Source: Cokeromyces recurvatus (taxonomy: Eukaryota > Mucoromycota > Mucoromycetes > Mucorales > Mucoraceae). From it: DNA of 64,000 bases. Both the position numbers and the translations under genes were made by a program. Positions 24,880 to 37,445 of this stretch are shown here, piece after piece (within the stretch, counting starts at the first letter, position 1; each line of letters begins with the position of its first letter). The stretch lies in NCBI RefSeq assembly GCF_025118155.1, contig NW_026251407.1, forward strand, positions 372,001 to 436,000, in the 5' to 3' direction. Below the pieces are notes generated by a model, which was given only the letters and a program-made list of their open reading frames with translations, made no database searches and was not told the origin of the DNA.

Positions 24880-26363
24880 CTATGTAGATCGATCAGCTTT
24901 GGGCGGTAATTCTCGACCTGCCTTAGCCCATTCTTTTAAAACTTCACCGGGTTCACCTAAAACTTCAATAGCACGCATACGACGATTATGTTCATTATCA
25001 CAGCTTTCACCTTGTTTTCCAACAACGATACGCTTGGATGAAGCATCCATGTTATTCTCACCTTGTTTAGTAAAAGCACGTACACCATTAACTACATTAG
25101 GTCCAGCTGGTTTAAAATGTTCTTTAGTAGACGTTAAAAAGTCATGCACTGTATCATAACATTTTAGACGAGCGCACGTATTTAAGAACTGGGATGCGCA
25201 ACTAGGACAACACAGCATCATAATGTTACAGGAAGAATGTGCACAGTTTTGATAACGATTACACGGCTGTCCACAAATTTGGCATTTTCCAAAGACATCG
25301 TCTGTAATCCTTTCCCCCATACGAGCATCAAACGTGAAATTTTTACCCTTAAATAATGATTGCTTATCTTTTTGCTCTGCAATCCATCGACCATAAGCTG
25401 TGATGCCACCTTCAACAAGATGCACTTTTTTAAATCCAGAAGCCGATTGAAGGATTGCACCTGCTTTCGTACAACGAATACCACCCGTACAATACATAAA
25501 TACCTCTTCATCACGTGGTAAATTTTCACAAATTTCATTCATTGCTTTAATACTATCTCTGAATGTTCCTGCATCAGGACAAATCGCATTTTCAAAAAAA
25601 CCAATATCGCTTTCATAGTGGTTGCGCATATCAATTAATACAGGCTTCTTGTTATGCTCCTTTTCATAGTTAGTTAGTTTTTCATGCCATTCTGCAGGTG
25701 ATAAATGAGAAGGTCTATTATTTAAATCATATGTACTGGGATCTAAACCATCTGCAACAATCTATAAATATTTCCATAATGATTAATATAAGCAAATGTA
25801 GTTTTTTATTTTATTTTATTTTTTACTTTTTTATTTTTTTGAATATATACCTGTTTACGAATTCGAACATGCAAACTACGAAATGCTCGTCTACCATGCT
25901 CAGTACCTATATTCAAGTCCATTAAATCACCACCAAACAAAGGTGTCAAATAATTTTTATGATATTCTCGTAGCTTGGGCAAACATTCTTCAGGACAAGA
26001 AATTTGAGCATTGATGCCTTCCTTTGCAATGTAGATTCTGCCTACAATACCCAATTCTCCAAAATCAGCTAATAGCTTCTCCCTTAATGCTTCTAATTGA
26101 GTTTGTGGAAGGGGATAAAATTTATAAAATGCTAATGTTTTGTAAGTACTAGGATCGTAATTTTCGATCTTTGAGACTGGAAAATATCTGGACAAGATGC
26201 TTGAATTCGAAAATGAACATGTTTGAATAATGAAGGGTATAGTGTGATTATAATGATTGTAATGATTTGATCTGTTTATGGGTATTCTGGAAAGTAGTAT
26301 AGATCTAGTTAGTGCTTTACGTATGACGGTATTACTTTGGTGTATTAATAAACGATATAGCAT
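24880..26363 (-). CDS. Rhodanese-domain protein, TrhO/YceA (TSTD2-like) family
   Basis: Homologue of bacterial TrhO, which hydroxylates uridine 34 of tRNAs, and of animal TSTD2. Two exons, 26363-25851 and 25761-24880; 464 residues. Residues ~60-165 match the N-terminal acylphosphatase-like part (FYKFYPLP, GRIYIAKEGINAQIS). The rhodanese domain carries the active loop MYCTGGIRC (Cys262 and Cys268), preceded by VLIDMRNHYESDIG. The C-terminal part has a cluster CxxCGQPC...CAHSSC...CCPSC typical of the long forms and probably metal-binding. The first 40 residues (Arg/Ser/Ile/His, few acids) look like a mitochondrial presequence, so a role in mitochondrial tRNA is possible; this is inference. The tail beyond ~395 is charged and family-variable. 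Confidence 0.87.
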
Positions 26364-26552
26364 GTTTTTTTTTGAAAGAAATAGAATGTATAATTATAAG
26401 CTTAGCCCTGGCCTCTATTACCCCTCATTTATGCGTCTTATTATTTTTGACAGATATAAGTCACAGATATCAGTTAAACTTACATAAGAATAATAATAAT
26501 AAAAACTTATTATTATTTAAAGTACGACAGTTAATTTTTATATTATCTATCT

Positions 26553-27462
26553 TTAGAATAAGGAACTAATATCTTCTAATGATTTCCCTGATGTCTAATA
26601 GTAGTCATAAATGGAGATTAATATTTATTTTTTAAGATAAAATAAAATAAAAAAAAAAAACTACTTACTTCAGGAACCCATCGGACAATACTAATCCATA
26701 ATAAAATAGAAATACTAGCATAAAGCCAAAAGGTACCAGCAGTTGATAGTGTATTTACCATGGATAGAAATGTAGAAGCGACGACAAGATTACAAATCCA
26801 GTTAGTCGCTGTTGCTATACCATTTCCTTTACCTCTTAAAGATGCACTAAACAATTCACTTTGAATGATCCATGGTACATAGCCTAGGCCTAACGCATAA
26901 CTTGCAACATATACTGTTAACGAGAATAATAATACAAATCGAATGATACTATCTGTCGATTTCTTTGGACAACTCGTCATTATTGCTGAAACGATGGTTG
27001 AGTTTTTATCTGATTCTAAGCATACATTTTCTTCTATAGACCAACTACATCGGCTATCTAAAAGACAACGAGAACAGTGGTATCTATAGTCCTCACAAAT
27101 TAACTGGTTTGAGAAAAGGCCCTCTTGTTGTATAGCGAAAGATCCGCCGAGTACAAATAAACTAATAATCATAAATAACATAGTGATAATGAGAATACGT
27201 CGACGGCCTACTTTATCAATAATGAAAACTGCAATTATAGTAAATATCATATTGGTAACTGAAACAATCAATGCAACTATAGTTGAATTTTGATGATCTT
27301 TAAATCCTGCCATTTGAAGGATAGTAGCTGCATAATACATTACAGTATTAAATCCAGATAACTGTTGAGCAGCTTGTAACATACAAGCTATAAGAGTCAT
27401 TTTTTTTTAAAGAAAGAAAAAAAGATATTGTATTATTAATATTTTGCTTATATATAAATGAA

Positions 27463-27502
<40 letters not shown>

Positions 27503-28601
27503 TTATGTTTAAAAGGGTTTACCTATTAATAATGGTTTCAAATTGTGATACTCTAAAAAGCTACGATAAGAACCAAAATCATTTTGTAGCATATTTTTTT
27601 GAATATTTTCAATTTCATAATCTATGAATTGTTCTGATACAGAGGAGCCGTATATTTTTTGTAAAATTTCTTTTGCATCGACAAGTTTATTTTCAGCTAT
27701 CATCCTACGAGGACTTTCGGGCATAAAGGGCATCATTATTAATTGAATGATAGCTGGTATAGCGCCAATGCCAAACATATATCTCCAACCATTGTCCTTC
27801 TTTGAATATATGATATTGACTATATACGCAAAGACTTGTCCAAATGTAATAACAAAGGTATTTATTGTAGCTAAATGTCCTCGTAAGCTTTTGGGGGATA
27901 TTTCACCTATATAAAATAGATAAATTTTTATTTATGCTTTATAAATATTTGATCGTATAAGAGCTTACTTATATAAACAGGTGTAATCATAGATGCAATA
28001 CCAACACCTAAACCAACGATTAATCTTCCAATTAATAACATATTATAACTGGAAGCAAACGCAATAGAACAGGAGCCTATAATAAAGATAAAAGCAGCAT
28101 ATAACACCAATGGCTATGTAATATTTGAATACCCTAATTTTAATAATTCAATATATAAAAAAAAAATCCTTACTTTTCTACCAAATTTATCAGATAGCTA
28201 CAATTGTAAAGTATGTACAAGTCAGTATATTTATATGTATATGCATGTATGATAGGAGTACTTTACAAAACCTGCAAAAAAACCACCAAAAATTGCACCT
28301 AAAGTTGTTGCACCTACAATCCACTCTTGTTGTTGTATAGACATAATAAAATCCTTTTGTATTGGTTGTAATGCACCAGATATAACTATAAATCAGACTA
28401 TTTAAATCATTACTGCATATAATATGAGTGATATCATATACCTCCAGTATCATAACCGAATAAAAACCCGCCTATACATATACAAAATACAAGACAATAT
28501 ACAAAAATTGTTCCTCTCTCTTTGTTGTCAACAGCTAATTGAGTTTCACTGCTATCTTCTGATGAAGGAATTCGTTCATAATGTTCATTTGTTGCTACCA
28601 T
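26553..28601 (-). CDS. Sugar/myo-inositol transporter, MFS (HMIT-like)
   Basis: Twelve-span sugar porter of the major facilitator superfamily. Exons 28601-28442, 28385-28267, 28197-28174, 28113-27969, 27906-27523, 27387-26669, 26594-26553; 530 residues. Motifs: GGFLFGYDTG in span 1, DKFGRK (encoded by a 24-nt microexon), PESPRR at the cytosolic loop, DKVGRR (~335-340), QQLSGFNTVMYY, and PETSGKSLEDI at the C-end across the last intron. Between spans 9 and 10 is an extracellular insert with five cysteines (375, 382, 385, 391, 400; CEDYRYHCSRC...), resembling the Cys-rich loop of proton/myo-inositol cotransporter HMIT/SLC2A13. This suggests inositol rather than hexose transport, as inference. 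A (GT)n repeat lies in intron 5 (27463-27490). Confidence 0.9.
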
Positions 28602-28763
28602 TTCATATTCTAATTCTTCAGAAGAAAATGCTTAATATGTCTATAGCAAAAGAATATTTAACTGTGATTTTATATTTCCCCTCCTTTTTTTTCAAATATC
28701 TATGTGGGGTGCTCTTAGTTAAAGCATTTGAGTTTTGTGAGCTTCTCTTTTCTTTTTTTGTTG

Positions 28764-28815
<52 letters not shown>

Positions 28816-29243
28816 GACTACTGTCTATTTCAAGTACATTGCAAAGGCAAAATACAGAATATAATCATAAAAAGTATCTTTTATTAGCCAATGTAAATGT
28901 TAAATTGAATACATGTACAAAAAAAGATAAATAAATAAATGTCTACATGTTAGTAATTTACGTTATGGATTTAAAAAGGATCGCGTAGAATAGTATTTAT
29001 TCATTAAATTCACACTATATATATAAATCTTAATTCTATTCTTAATATTTTACAATATTTATATAAAAAAAAATAAAATAAAAAAAGTGCGTGTATGCAG
29101 ATATATGATATTTAGTGGTACTTGGCTCTTTCAATAGAAAATAATATGGTATCATGGAGAACTACTAAAAGTGGTTACAATAAGCTTGCCTCATCATTAT
29201 CTGCAATTAAAAATTAAACATTATTGAATTTTTTTTTTTTTTT

Positions 29244-29276
<33 letters not shown>

Positions 29277-29286
29277 GTTAACATCA
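28602..29286. other. Divergent intergenic region with 49-nt poly(A)
   Basis: Between the inositol transporter (minus) and the GPI mannosyltransferase (plus). It contains an A run of about 49 nt at 28764-28812 and T runs plus (ATT)n just before the plus-strand start (29229-29280). Frames through these runs are low complexity and are not genes. Confidence 0.55.
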
Positions 29287-31711
29287 ATGGTTAATAAAGC
29301 AACTGTGTTAACAGTATCCATATTATTATGGTTACGTTGGCTAACCGCTACTCTACCAGGATATATTCATCCTGATGAATTTTTTCAAAACCCTGAGATT
29401 ACAAGCTCAAGTATATTTAATATAGACACTTTGACACCTTGGGAGTACAAACCTGAACATGCTTCACGTTCGATCATTTCACCGTATGATGAATAACTTT
29501 CAAATAAAATGAAATTTGCAGATTAAATCTTAAATGTATATACATCTATATATTTTTTCTTGAATTAGATTTCTTACTACTGGGATTCCTTTTTCGATAC
29601 TAAAGTTTTGGATGTCTAAAGACAAATGTAATTTAAACATCAATAGAAGTCGACATAACTAATCATTTCCATTTTTTAGTACCATCTTCTACTGCTTTAT
29701 TTTTAACGGAACGTATGAGTGCTTTTATTTGGTCACTTTTTATTGGTATATTTTTGAAAAATGAATAGAAAAAGACATGGAATAATAATGCTTACCTGCA
29801 TATATAAAGATCTAAGTGTTTATAGACTATGTAAACGAATTAATTTAAAAAAGCCTACAATTCCCATGCTTTTAGTTGCCACAAGTCAGGTAACATTAGC
29901 CTATCATACGCGTCCATTTTCCAACGCTTTCGAGAGTGTATTACTTTGTTTAAGTTTAAGCTTGTATGCTGACTTTGCTAGTGAGGTAAAAAAAAAAAAA
30001 AAAAAAAAATGAAGCTGGCATAAATTCTAATAAATGAAACTTAGGCAACAAGCAAGCGTGCATTTTTTTTGGGATCATTATTTAGTTTAGGAGTCTTCAC
30101 TAGAATTACTTTTCCACTTTACGCTTTTCCAATAGGCATAGCTTTTATATATAAAGCTTATCAACGGTAGATACGAATAATAGATATACTTATAGATGGA
30201 TATATTTATATTTATATTAAGCTTCAATTTATAGAAGCAATAACTTCAACCAGTTTATTACATTTGCTTATTCACTTCTGGTCGGATTTGCTTGTATTTC
30301 TATAGTTATTATTGCTGTAGATTCAGTATACTATGGTAAATTAACTTTTACAGTAAATGGCCAACCATTTAGAGATGTTGGTCATGTTATCTCGACTTTA
30401 TTCGATCCAACTACGCTAGCAACTGTTCGTTCATATGGAGATGTTGTTATTACACCACTTAATAACTTGCGTTATAACTTAAATGTTGAAAATTTGGCTG
30501 AGCATGGTATTCATCCGAGATATACGCATTTTGCTGTTAATTTACCTGTACTTTATGGTCCTCTTTTTATTTTTGCTTTCTTATATCTTCCAACTGCAAT
30601 TGTAGAAGCTTGGAATGATCCAAACTCTCACATATTTTATGGTATTATTATTTATGAAAAAAATATATAAATGACTACAAATAACTTATATTCTTTTTCT
30701 TCTTTCAAGTTCTTGTTAGCGTCCTTTTTTCAGGTGTAGTTGGTCTCTCTATTATTCCTCATCAAGAAGCTAGATTTTTATGTCCTTTATTAGTACCTCT
30801 TGTTTTTATTTATACTTGGAAACAACCAAAATTGCCTGCAGTATTTTGGACAATGTGGATTATATTTAATATTGTAACAACCTATATATTTTCTGTTATT
30901 CATCAGGGAGGTATTGTGCCCGCAATGGGATTCTTACAACGTCAAACGACAAATATACATGATTGCCATATTCTTGACTCTGGAGATTTATCATGCACTA
31001 TTGGTCTATCAAGTATATATCTTTTTTTTTTTTTTTTTATGATTTACCAATATAATAACTACCGATCTAACTAAATTTCTCTTCTTTATCTGATTTTTTT
31101 TTCTACTTCTTCTTTAGATCTAACAAATATTGGTGAAAATCCTTTTAATGTTACAACTAATATCGTATTTTATAAAACATATATGCCTCCTCGACATTTA
31201 CTTGTAATTCCTAAAGGTAAAAAGAAAAAGAAAAAGTTTTTGCTGTGATTTTCATGAAATAAAGTGATATTTTTTATATAGAAAATGGAAATAATCACAT
31301 CAATATTTTTGATTATTCTAGTCAATTAAATAAAACAATAGCACAATTGAATAATAGTCCAGGTGTAGCTTTGCGTCGACATACAAAGGGAAAGCCACAA
31401 ATCGAATTTGCTAAATCAACTACAGAAAATTCTTATGAAAGGTAAATACAGCGTGATCATTGATTTATATTTATAGTTGCTGATAATGGCTTTATAATAG
31501 GACACTATTTGTTGTACCAAGCTTCGTTCCTTTACCTAAACTTAATAATCGTCGTTATTTATTAATGGCCACTTATAGTCCACATGTAAGCTTTGATGAT
31601 ATGGATGCAATGTTTGAACGAGCTGCAGAAACCAATTCACCTGAAAGTCAAATGAATATTAATCTATTTTTGATTCTTTCAGAAAAGGATGATTTCGAAG
31701 TTACTAGCTAG
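29287..31711 (+). CDS. SMP3: GPI mannosyltransferase 4 (SMP3/PIG-Z family, GT22)
   Basis: ER-membrane alpha-1,2-mannosyltransferase that adds the fourth mannose to GPI precursors. Ten exons: 29287-29483, 29569-29627, 29680-29745, 29810-29985, 30045-30166, 30235-30641, 30710-31012, 31118-31216, 31282-31441, 31501-31711; 599 residues. Family signatures: [10 protein letters not shown] (residues ~25-34) in the first lumenal loop, [32 protein letters not shown] and [12 protein letters not shown]; about ten hydrophobic spans. PIG-Z rather than PIG-B or ALG9/12 is favoured by the [12 protein letters not shown] segment, which matches the PWEF...CRS pattern I know from PIG-Z. The Met at 29287 avoids the T-tract-coded Phe leader. 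Intron 4 begins GTA followed by about 20 A. Confidence 0.88.
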
Positions 31712-31775
<64 letters not shown>

Positions 31776-33692
31776 TGCCTTTACATTATTTTTCAATCAT
31801 GTTAGAATAAAAATACGTACATAGAGAATTATGTTTTAAATAATAAAGAAAAAAAAAAGATAAAGAGGTCAAACGGATTTAAATAATAATATAGCTTTAC
31901 GATCTGTCTTCACTCCCTCACATTTATAATACTTGACAGTGGTTGGCTATAAATCAACAATAAAAAATGCTTCACTTTTTTTAATCGCTCTTTCTATTAA
32001 TAACATCCATAAAAAAAAAGACTATTTTCATTACTCCTACTACTATCTATTATTAAACAATTAGGCCAAACAGTATTTTGGATAAGAAAGACGTTGATAT
32101 GAGTGATAGACATATATACGATAAAGATTTATCAGCTAATTCATACAACGACATTTAAGGTATTGAAGTTATTGAAAAAAAAAAATGGCCTGAAAATTAT
32201 TGTAATTAAAGTATATGATCAACAACTGCTTGTTTTCCAAGCTAGAATTTTTGGTATTTCTTGTATATATTCAACTAGTTTTCTTGGAGTAGTTGGGGCA
32301 TGTATAGTTCGGAACATCGAACCATTATACCTCGTTAGCTTCTCAAAGTAGATGCGCTTATCTATTGTGAAAAAAAAAAAAGAAGAAGACAGAATAAATC
32401 TGTATAGAACTTTTATTATGAATTGAATGAATATCTAAAAAATGAGTGCAAAATGGATCCTTATTTATATCTTGTGGAAAACGGGTTACTTCATGACAGG
32501 AACAGAATGAAGGTATCTCGAAAGAAGAATATTTCCCATAGAATGATTAAAGTTATTGTGTTTGATCTCTGGTCTTTGCCCTGATTGAGAATTAATCTCA
32601 GTTAACTCTAATAAATATCAAACTATTAATGCTCGATCTAGCCGGTTATATTTCTTGAAACCAAATAATGAATCCTCCTTTGTTCATACTTGTGAATGAT
32701 ATAGGGAAGATACTTTTGACATTTTGATTTATATTCTAACCAGTTTCTTTGTATCATATTCATTCCTTGATGTACTACTTAAATGAATTTCATTATATTA
32801 TATAGTGTATTCAATTAGAATAGAGTTATCATAGATAGTATATGATTATATTTATAAATTAGTATATTAGATAATAACGTGGATATATAACTTATAGGTA
32901 CAATCTATAATTCATATATCTTTATCATTAATAACTCTTTACACTATGTTTGGCTTATTATTCTTTCGTAAAGTTAGTATTTATTGTTATGATTATAGTC
33001 GTCTTTATAACTAAGTTAATAGAAATAAACTATAATTTATTACATAATAAAGAGGCTATTCATATAAAACTAGTATATTGTACTTCACAGCATAATATTC
33101 ATTCTACACTCAGTTTTTAATAATAGTCATTGTTAGAGTGTTCGAACAATAATAATAATTATATACATTATTCAAACAGGATTATGACTGGTGTATTCAA
33201 TTACATAATTGTTCATGAGTGATACTTACATATCATATATACATTGATAATATTGAATATTGTTAAGTAATAAAATCTTATACAATGACAATGATAGTAA
33301 CTCATGAATAATTGGTATTGTTGCAGCTAGCCATATTTACTGAGAATTGATATTGATGTGTCGATCACTCTAGTGATGATAATTCATTATGCATCTAGGA
33401 ACAGCGACAACTCAGGGAGAAAAAAGAATAAAGATATATCTTTTTGATCGCAGAATTATTCGGAGACAATGTTTTATGTAAAACACTTTATTATAGTAAA
33501 ACTTGCTTATCTGAATCATATTTCCATTGATAACACTTACCTTGTAAAAACATATAAATAACCCTCGATATTTTCCATATAATTTTTAGTTGTAATACAA
33601 TTTCATATTATATATAATTTATAGATCATGTTATATAAATGCTTTATTTGTTTATTCTTTATGTATTGAAGATAATATTATATATGTATTCT
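31712..33692. other. Intergenic region with dispersed repeat copy 1
   Basis: Starts with T15 followed by A47 (31712-31773), right behind the SMP3 stop. A minus-strand open frame ending near 32230 (reads EKLTRYNGSMFRTIHAP, then TTPRKLVEYIQEIPK) looks coding-like for about 40 codons, antisense to an 82-codon plus frame; neither is recognised. The dispersed repeat at 32369-32985 is listed separately. The remainder up to 33692 is AT-rich with no gene. Confidence 0.5.
32369..32985. repeat. Dispersed repeat, copy 1 (~0.6 kb)
   Basis: This segment matches 57773-58615 over its whole length in direct orientation. Shared blocks include AGACAGAATAAATCTG at the left, GCAAAATGGATCCTTATTT, CGAAAGAAGAATATTT, ATCTCAGTTAACTCTAATAA, GATGCTCGATCTAGCC and CCTTTGTTCATACTTGTGAA, ending near TTTGGCTTAT. 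By eye the identity is high, roughly 85-90%, with substitutions and small indels throughout. There is no long open frame and no clear terminal repeat. Here the place of the minisatellite of copy 2 holds only about 40 bases. Class unknown (solo LTR, SINE-like or other non-coding element). Confidence 0.8.
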
Positions 33693-36600
33693 TTAATGAG
33701 AGATTAAAGGTGGATAAGCTTCTTTTACCATAGCCCCGTCTTCGTTACTTAAAACTAAAATGCTCAATTTATCTATCTTATTCTCCATTAACATTTTCAA
33801 GTCTTGTTGGTTACCCACTAAAGCGTTTCCTTCTGTAACTCCAACGTAATCAAAAACTCCATTCAGACCAGTATATCCGTCCTTCCAAAATTCAACTTTA
33901 TGGCCTTGTTTCATACGAACATAAACCTTTACATAGGCTCCAGCAATAGGGTACTTGGTATGTTCATTCATCACACGGATCACACCTAACGATTCTACGA
34001 CATGTATACTTAGACGATTTGAAAAAAAGGCTTGGTATCTTTTAAGGGAGTCACTAGAAACTTCTACAAAGATATTTTTATGTCCATCCTTGAAAGGTAT
34101 TCTGACAGTCTGAAGAGAGTTTAATTGGCTTACTCCAATTACCTCAAAATCATCAAGCATATTTGTTTGTTTTGGTAAATTTATGGTTGTAGTGTAACTA
34201 GGTTTAATCCAATTAAATTTGTTGTAAGGCATGCTTGATTGTTGACTAACATTTTGATTTATCATGAACGGGTTATCCGAAAACATAACTTCAATATTCA
34301 TTTCGTAATATTTGATATCTATAGTTTTCAAGTTGGCATATTGAATAACGAATTCATTGCTATGTTGATCAATTTCAAATTCCAAAATAGGTTCTGAATG
34401 AATATTTTTACTACTAAGGGTATCATCAGATATAGCCAGATCACCTTGTTCTACTTCGCAAATAAAATTATACAAGTCAGTAAACAATTTGCGCCATTTC
34501 AAAATGCCAAACTCTTTATATTTTTGAGTTGTATCTTTGATAGATTGAAGATCTAATATCTGTAACTGATTATCTGCATTGATAGGTATGCGTGTTTTTA
34601 AATAAGCATCAACATAATCGTATTGTACTTGGCAAGATGCTATCTTTTCTCTGTTTATTCTAGCAAAGGTTGAATGAGCTTCACCAATTCTGTCTTGTAA
34701 AAGTAGATATAAAGTTAAGATAATAAGCTCATTAGCAGTACATGGGGTAGATTTCAAACACAAATAGCTAAGAAATTCATTATATTGCTTAAAAAATTGC
34801 TGATTTAAAATTTCATTTGTTGAGTTCTTAATTGAATGGATACGAGCGTTTAGGAGAGGATAATAATCAAGAACTTTCAACTCCTGATTTTCCATTTTGT
34901 TCTCGTAAATCAATGGAGACTCAAATACATGGCCAACTGATTCTAGTAACTGATATTTTTCGTAATAAAGCAGATCACGTATGATATCTTCAAATTGGTG
35001 AGAGATTCCATATTTCCATAGATCTCGAGAGAAAAAGCGTCGCTTTATTAGTATATCAAACACGTGTCGAGCAAACATTTTATCTGTCATTCTCCACCCA
35101 ATCAATGTAAAATCAAGTTTGTCTAATGTTCGACATGTCTCCAAGTATTTTATAATGTTTGTATCATTGCTAGCTGTAATAATCGCCCATGACATTAAAG
35201 GAGTAGAGTTTGTTTCTGAAGTAACATTGCTATTAGTAGTTTGATTAATGACACAAATATCTACGGAATCTATCAATCCCAAAAACTGGTCCCCTGAAGA
35301 TGATGTAACAGTAATTGGTGTCATAGAAAAATTGCCTGCTTCGGGGAAATAAAAAGTGCCAACGACATCATGCCACGAAGAGTAAGGTTCAATAGATATG
35401 GTTTTGGAATTACAATAAGGAGTATTCTGGCTAGGAACAGAGCCAACGGGTATTTGAGCCAGTATCTGGCATACAAGTGTCTTGGAAGAAATATTGCTAA
35501 GAATAAGATGCGTTCCATACTCAACTTGTGTTTCTAAGGGTTGGCTTTCAGGACTAATTTTAATTAAATCTTCAGTTTGAATAGACATAGAATCATCAAC
35601 AATGAAAAGTTCTTGGCAAAGTATTAAGCTATTTTGATTGTTACTTGCAAGATGTTTTTCTTGACTTTCAGTTAGAGTACGATGAAACACCATTAAAGGA
35701 TAAGTTGAAGTTGATATAATCAAATCAGACATATCGTGTACTTCGATATTCCAATTAGTTTTGGAAGAAAAGGGTAAATCAATCAAACTCATAACATACA
35801 GAACCTCTGTAATGCTATCCAAAGCGTGTATAAAGTTTCCAGACAAAAATAAAAGAGATTCACGGTTATTTCTGGCATTATAGCATTTAAGATAATCAAT
35901 CCAAAATTGTTTTAGAGCAACTTGAACACTATCATTATAGTATCCAATTTCGGACCATTCACTAGTAGAACCAATAAACTTATAAGATGCTTTTTTCTGA
36001 TCCTCTCTTGCTTTTTCTCTTAATTTGTAAACTTCATCTTCGGTATTATTTAATTGTAAGTTATCAACAGGCCCTTCATCATCATCAGTAGAAACATTAG
36101 AGTATAATAATGTATTAGAAGCAGTAGATGAAGCACCAAATAGATTTGAAGTGTTATTTGGCAAAGGCATAGCAGTCCTAGGAGCAGATCCAAATAAGGC
36201 AGCAGATGGATATGCAGATGATTGGTTCAAAAATGGATAAAAAGAACCAGAGGGTGTTTCTTGAGCCATGAAATTTGATGTCATACATTCCTCACTTTCT
36301 GTAAAGGATTTAGAAGCATTTGTATGAATAGGTTCTTCATCAGAAATAGTACTGTGAGCCAAAATAGAATCAAATATAGTGTCTGATGAATTATTTAATT
36401 CTTTATCATCAAATTGTTCTTTAAAAATCTTTAAAACCATTTGTAAAAACTCTTTAGATTGGGTAGTAGCTAAAAGTGTCTTTTCAACCATAGAAAGTTG
36501 ATTAAATTTATAGATACTTTGGCAATATGTTGAAAGATCTTCGTCCAAAAGATACAAATCCATAAATGATTTTTGAATTTTACTCTATAAAATAATTATA

Positions 36601-37398
36601 TGAATGATTTTTAATATAGTATTTTTTTTTTTAATCAATTTTGAATTATATACCTGAATAGCGAATTTTATGTAATTGTTGAAAAACGCATTATTCTTTT
36701 TCTTTAACCAAAGATTAAATTCATGGCACGCATGTTTTTCATAAATCTTTAGTTTTTCTTCTAATGTTAAGCTAGACCATGTCTTTAAAAAATAAAATTC
36801 TTCAGCAAAAGCCTTACCAACAGGGGAAATAAGCTTAATTGTATCGAACAGCTTTTCAACACTATCAATTATTTCATATTCATGAGTATTTAATTTCAAT
36901 GTATTACCAGGAAGTAGGTTAGAAATTGTTCTTGCACAAATAAGGGCCTTATTACTATCAGCATTTTGACGAAGATCTTTGTAACGCAATGTCTGTTCAT
37001 CATTTAATACAGTTTGATAGGATATAGCTTGCTCATCAGATATAATGATGACCTGAAGAATCTGACCTCCCTGACCTAAAGCATTACGGTCAATAGTAAT
37101 GAAACCATCGTTATCTGAAACAGAAGATAATAATATAGAAGAATTATGATCCAAAAAGTCTAAACTTAAATCGCTAGTATTATTATTATCTAATATGTCA
37201 TAGCAATTAGATACAGGATTTATATCACAAGTTTTCATCATTCTTGATTGTAAAGAAGCAGGATGAGCATATCTTTGTATTCCTTTTTGTTTTAGTAATA
37301 CTCGTTCTTGATTTATATGTCTTAAATTAGAATCAGTAATTGTTCTTTTCTGCATGTCCAAACAAATATTAATCATAAATAACTCTATTTCTTATATA

Positions 37399-37445
<47 letters not shown>

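Noticed and set aside
28764..28812. Poly(A) run as a retroposed mRNA tail
   Set aside because: No processed-gene sequence lies upstream on the sense strand; similar runs occur throughout the window in introns and spacers.
32103..32351. 82-codon plus-strand frame
   Set aside because: Hydrophobic, no motif, and its antisense strand reads more like protein; neither could be assigned.
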